The translations under genes were made by a program, and so were the position numbers. From positions 1-15,663 of the forward strand of contig CAJTRL010000078.1 of the NCBI GenBank assembly GCA_910578715.1: 15,663 bases of DNA, in the 5' to 3' direction. This DNA comes from an uncultured Lachnospiraceae bacterium (GTDB lineage Bacteria; Bacillota; Clostridia; Lachnospirales; Lachnospiraceae). Positions within the stretch are counted from its first letter, which is position 1; every line of letters begins with the position of its first letter. Positions 13,811-15,663 of this stretch are shown in pieces. The notes under the pieces are model-generated. The model saw only the letters and a program-made list of their open reading frames with translations. It was not told the DNA's origin and did no database searches.

Positions 13811-15271
13811 ATGTACAAGAGATTATCAGCATTTGTAACCGTTGTTATGATACTGGCACTGGTGATTACCGGTTGTACATCCCAGGCAAGCAATATTGGT
13901 CTTGCCCGGGAGAACGACCAGGACGTGATTGGAACGGATTTTATCGTGGCGGAAGCCGGCAGTTATGATTCGGCGGATACGGCAGTGGTGCTCTCCACAG
14001 ATTTTGACAGCGGAAATATTACTTTTATGAATATTGCCACAGGAAAGCAATACACCCTCTCTTATGACGGGACAACCTATGTAAAGGACCGGCACGAAGG
14101 CCCCATGTCAATGTCCCAGGTGAAAGAAGGGGATATTGTGGACATCACCTTTTTAAGAGGAAAAAAGAAACTTGCGAGCGTTCAACTGTCGCCCGGCTCC
14201 TGGGTTTACAATAATATTGAAAATTATAATCTGGGCGGAATGAACAAAACGGCGACTATCGGTTCCAGCACTTATTCTCTGCCGGATGAGGCGGTAATTT
14301 TATCGGAAGGCCGCCGGGTGGAACTGATGGATATTGTCGATAAGGATATTCTGTCTTTTAGCGGCATTGACCATGAAATATACAGTATCAGCGTGCAGAA
14401 AGGACACGGTTATCTGCGCCTTTCCAATGACCAGGCTCTTATCGGCGGCTGGATTGAAGTGGGAAATACCGTGATTCAGCAGATTACGGAAAATATGCTT
14501 CTTGCCGTTCCGGAAGGCAGCTATCAGGTATTTTTATCCAATGGAAATGCAAGTTGTACAAAGGAAGTAACAATCGAACGCGATAAAGAAGTGGTACTGG
14601 ATGTAGGAGACCTCGAAATTGCCGGGGAAATGACGGGAAAAATTTTATTTACCGTAAACCCGAATGAAGCGTCTGTAAGCATTGACAACGAAGCGGTCGA
14701 TATCAGCAAGGAAGTGGAGCTCACCTATGGCATTCACAAAATTTCTCTGGAAGCGGAAGGCTATGAGTCCATGACAAAATATATTCAGGTCGGTTCCGAA
14801 TATGCGAGCCTGAGTTTTACGCTGGAAGAGCTTGAGGTGGAGGAAGAAGAGGAGAATAATAGTGAATCCGACAAAACCGAAAACACTGGCGATGCAGCGG
14901 AAGTAGAAAATGCGGTAACGGGCAACCGGGTTTATATTGACGGGCCGCAGGATGTAGAAGTATATCTTGACGGTAATTATATAGGAATTTCTCCGATTAA
15001 TTTTAAGAAGGTAGAGGGAGGACATACCATTACTTTAAGAAAGACCGGGTATCAGGCAAAGAGCTATACGATTTATCTATATAACGACGGTCAGGATATT
15101 ACGTATTCCTTTGCGGATTTAGAGCCGCTGTATGATGATTATGATACGGTCAGCGGCAACCGGAGCGCATCCGGCCGGAACAGGACGTCTTCCGGGACAA
15201 CGAACAGCAAAGATACGGTAAGCGGTAACACTGTCAGCGGCAATCATGCGGAAAACAATGAAGAAAATTAG
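13811..15271 (+). CDS. PEGA-domain lipoprotein
   Basis: This 486-residue protein has a lipoprotein signal peptide with lipobox VITGC (C22), so it should be anchored to the outer face of the membrane. Residues ~55-195 form a beta-rich region of unknown family. A degenerate PEGA-like unit (about 199-268) precedes two clearer PEGA domains at about 276-338 and 372-436, each with the VYLDGNYIG or SIDNEAVD strand and a GxHxIxLxxxGY hallmark. An acidic linker (338-365, EEEEENNSES) joins them. The C-terminus is a low-complexity tail with TVSGN repeats (446-478). PEGA domains are thought to bind or pack against cell-surface structures; no enzyme motif is seen. AAGGGAAGGAA precedes the ATG. The neighbouring CotS-like gene raises the possibility of a sporulation role, but nothing in this protein proves it. 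Confidence 0.88.
   Translation: MYKRLSAFVTVVMILALVITGCTSQASNIGLARENDQDVIGTDFIVAEAGSYDSADTAVVLSTDFDSGNITFMNIATGKQYTLSYDGTTYVKDRHEGPMSMSQVKEGDIVDITFLRGKKKLASVQLSPGSWVYNNIENYNLGGMNKTATIGSSTYSLPDEAVILSEGRRVELMDIVDKDILSFSGIDHEIYSISVQKGHGYLRLSNDQALIGGWIEVGNTVIQQITENMLLAVPEGSYQVFLSNGNASCTKEVTIERDKEVVLDVGDLEIAGEMTGKILFTVNPNEASVSIDNEAVDISKEVELTYGIHKISLEAEGYESMTKYIQVGSEYASLSFTLEELEVEEEEENNSESDKTENTGDAAEVENAVTGNRVYIDGPQDVEVYLDGNYIGISPINFKKVEGGHTITLRKTGYQAKSYTIYLYNDGQDITYSFADLEPLYDDYDTVSGNRSASGRNRTSSGTTNSKDTVSGNTVSGNHAENNEEN
15143..15244 (+). repeat. TVSGN-coding repeats at the end of the PEGA lipoprotein gene
   Basis: Three units encoding (D)TVSGN occur at 15143-15160, 15212-15229 and 15230-15244, with varied third codon positions (GTC/GTA, GGC/GGT, AAC/AAT). 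The peptide repeat is kept while the DNA drifts, suggesting selection for the Ser/Gly/Asn-rich tail rather than recent slippage. Confidence 0.6.
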
Positions 15272-15361
15272 AAATATCATGTCTATTTTGGCGGGGCAAG
15301 GTAACATAATATGAAAATAATGCTAATTTTGCCGAAAACCCTACAAAAAGGCATTTATAGC

Positions 15362-15390
15362 TTGACAACACGCTAGAAAACGTTTATAAA
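15362..15390 (+). promoter_or_regulatory. hup: Strong sigma-A promoter of the HU gene
   Basis: TTGACA (15362-15367) and TATAAA (15385-15390) are separated by 17 nt, a near-consensus pair fitting a highly expressed gene. Transcription would start near 15397, giving a leader of about 63 nt. Confidence 0.9.
15375..15388 (+). promoter_or_regulatory. cre-like site within the HU promoter
   Basis: AGAAAACGTTTATA matches 12 of 14 positions of the catabolite-response consensus TGWAARCGYTWWCA and centres on the palindrome AAACGTTT. It overlaps the spacer and the -10, where CcpA binding would repress. AT-rich promoters produce such matches by chance fairly often. Confidence 0.3.
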
Positions 15391-15459
15391 TAGACATAGA
15401 TGTTTCACGAGAGAGACTTCTAAAGACAATGCAAACTCATATAAAGAGGAGGAACTAAA

Positions 15460-15663
15460 ATGAACAAAACAGAGTTAGTTGCAGCTATGGCTGATGCGGC
15501 AGGATTATCCAAGAAGGATACAGAGAAGGCTTTAAAGGCTTTTACCGATGTTGTTGCGGATGAATTAAAGAAAGGCGGAAAAGTACAGTTAGTTGGTTTC
15601 GGTACTTTTGAAGTAAGCGAAAGAGCAGCAAGAGAAGGTAGAAATCCTCAGAGCGGCGCTGTT
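15460..15663 (+). CDS. hup: HU family DNA-binding protein (3' end cut by the window)
   Basis: The first 68 residues of a histone-like HU protein are present. HU dimers bend and compact DNA without strong sequence preference. The sequence begins MNKTELVAAMADAAGLSKKD, has the helix KALKAFTDVVADELKKG (24-40), the signature VGFGTFEVSERAAREGRNP (45-63), and ends in the DNA-binding arm just after NPQSGAV. About 20-25 residues are missing by comparison with the usual length of about 90. The ATG follows GAGGAGG with 7-nt spacing. It has its own strong promoter. Codon choice is narrower (AAG, TTA, GCA, GGT), as expected for an abundant protein. The identification is secure. Confidence 0.96.
   Translation, partial: MNKTELVAAMADAAGLSKKDTEKALKAFTDVVADELKKGGKVQLVGFGTFEVSERAAREGRNPQSGAV

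Overview
The window reads as ordinary chromosomal DNA of an anaerobic, spore-forming Firmicute, most likely of the family Lachnospiraceae. This rests on the DUF3881 protein, the DUF4446 gene beside serS, a CotS-like spore-coat kinase homologue, Shine-Dalgarno sequences of the AGGAGG type, and moderately AT-rich DNA with an AGA/GAA-rich codon style. No phage, IS element, CRISPR array or resistance gene was seen. Species cannot be fixed from the sequence.

Left part (1-4190, + strand): a possible 3' end of an upstream gene, a DUF4446 membrane-anchored protein, an HD-GYP cyclic-di-GMP phosphodiesterase-like protein, seryl-tRNA synthetase (with archaeal-like motifs), a DUF3881 protein, then tRNA-Arg(CCU) framed by terminators. 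DUF4446 is commonly found after soj/spo0J near oriC in Clostridia, so this may be an origin-proximal segment (inference).

Middle (4305-8401): a DEDDh exonuclease converges, with a 26-nt overlap, on a membrane-anchored D-Ala-D-Ala carboxypeptidase on the - strand. That carboxypeptidase diverges from trmB-trxA. A gene-free 356-nt stretch follows, with a compound hairpin and a bidirectional terminator shared with a - strand tRNA-Pro(CGG).

Right part (8542-15663, + strand): a GH3 beta-glucosidase with its own sigma-A promoter, a long palindromic repeat, a small conserved acidic protein, the CCA-adding enzyme, a CotS-like protein behind a possible sporulation promoter, a PEGA-domain lipoprotein, and the 5' part of an HU gene with a near-consensus promoter.

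Several genes share a theme of tRNA supply: serS charges tRNA-Ser, trmB methylates G46, and cca adds the CCA end, which both tRNA genes here lack. I found no convincing undescribed multi-gene system. The best leads are the palindromic repeat before the small protein, the structured trxA/tRNA-Pro gap, the archaeal-like SerRS, the possible sporulation promoter of the CotS-like gene and the cre-like site inside the HU promoter.
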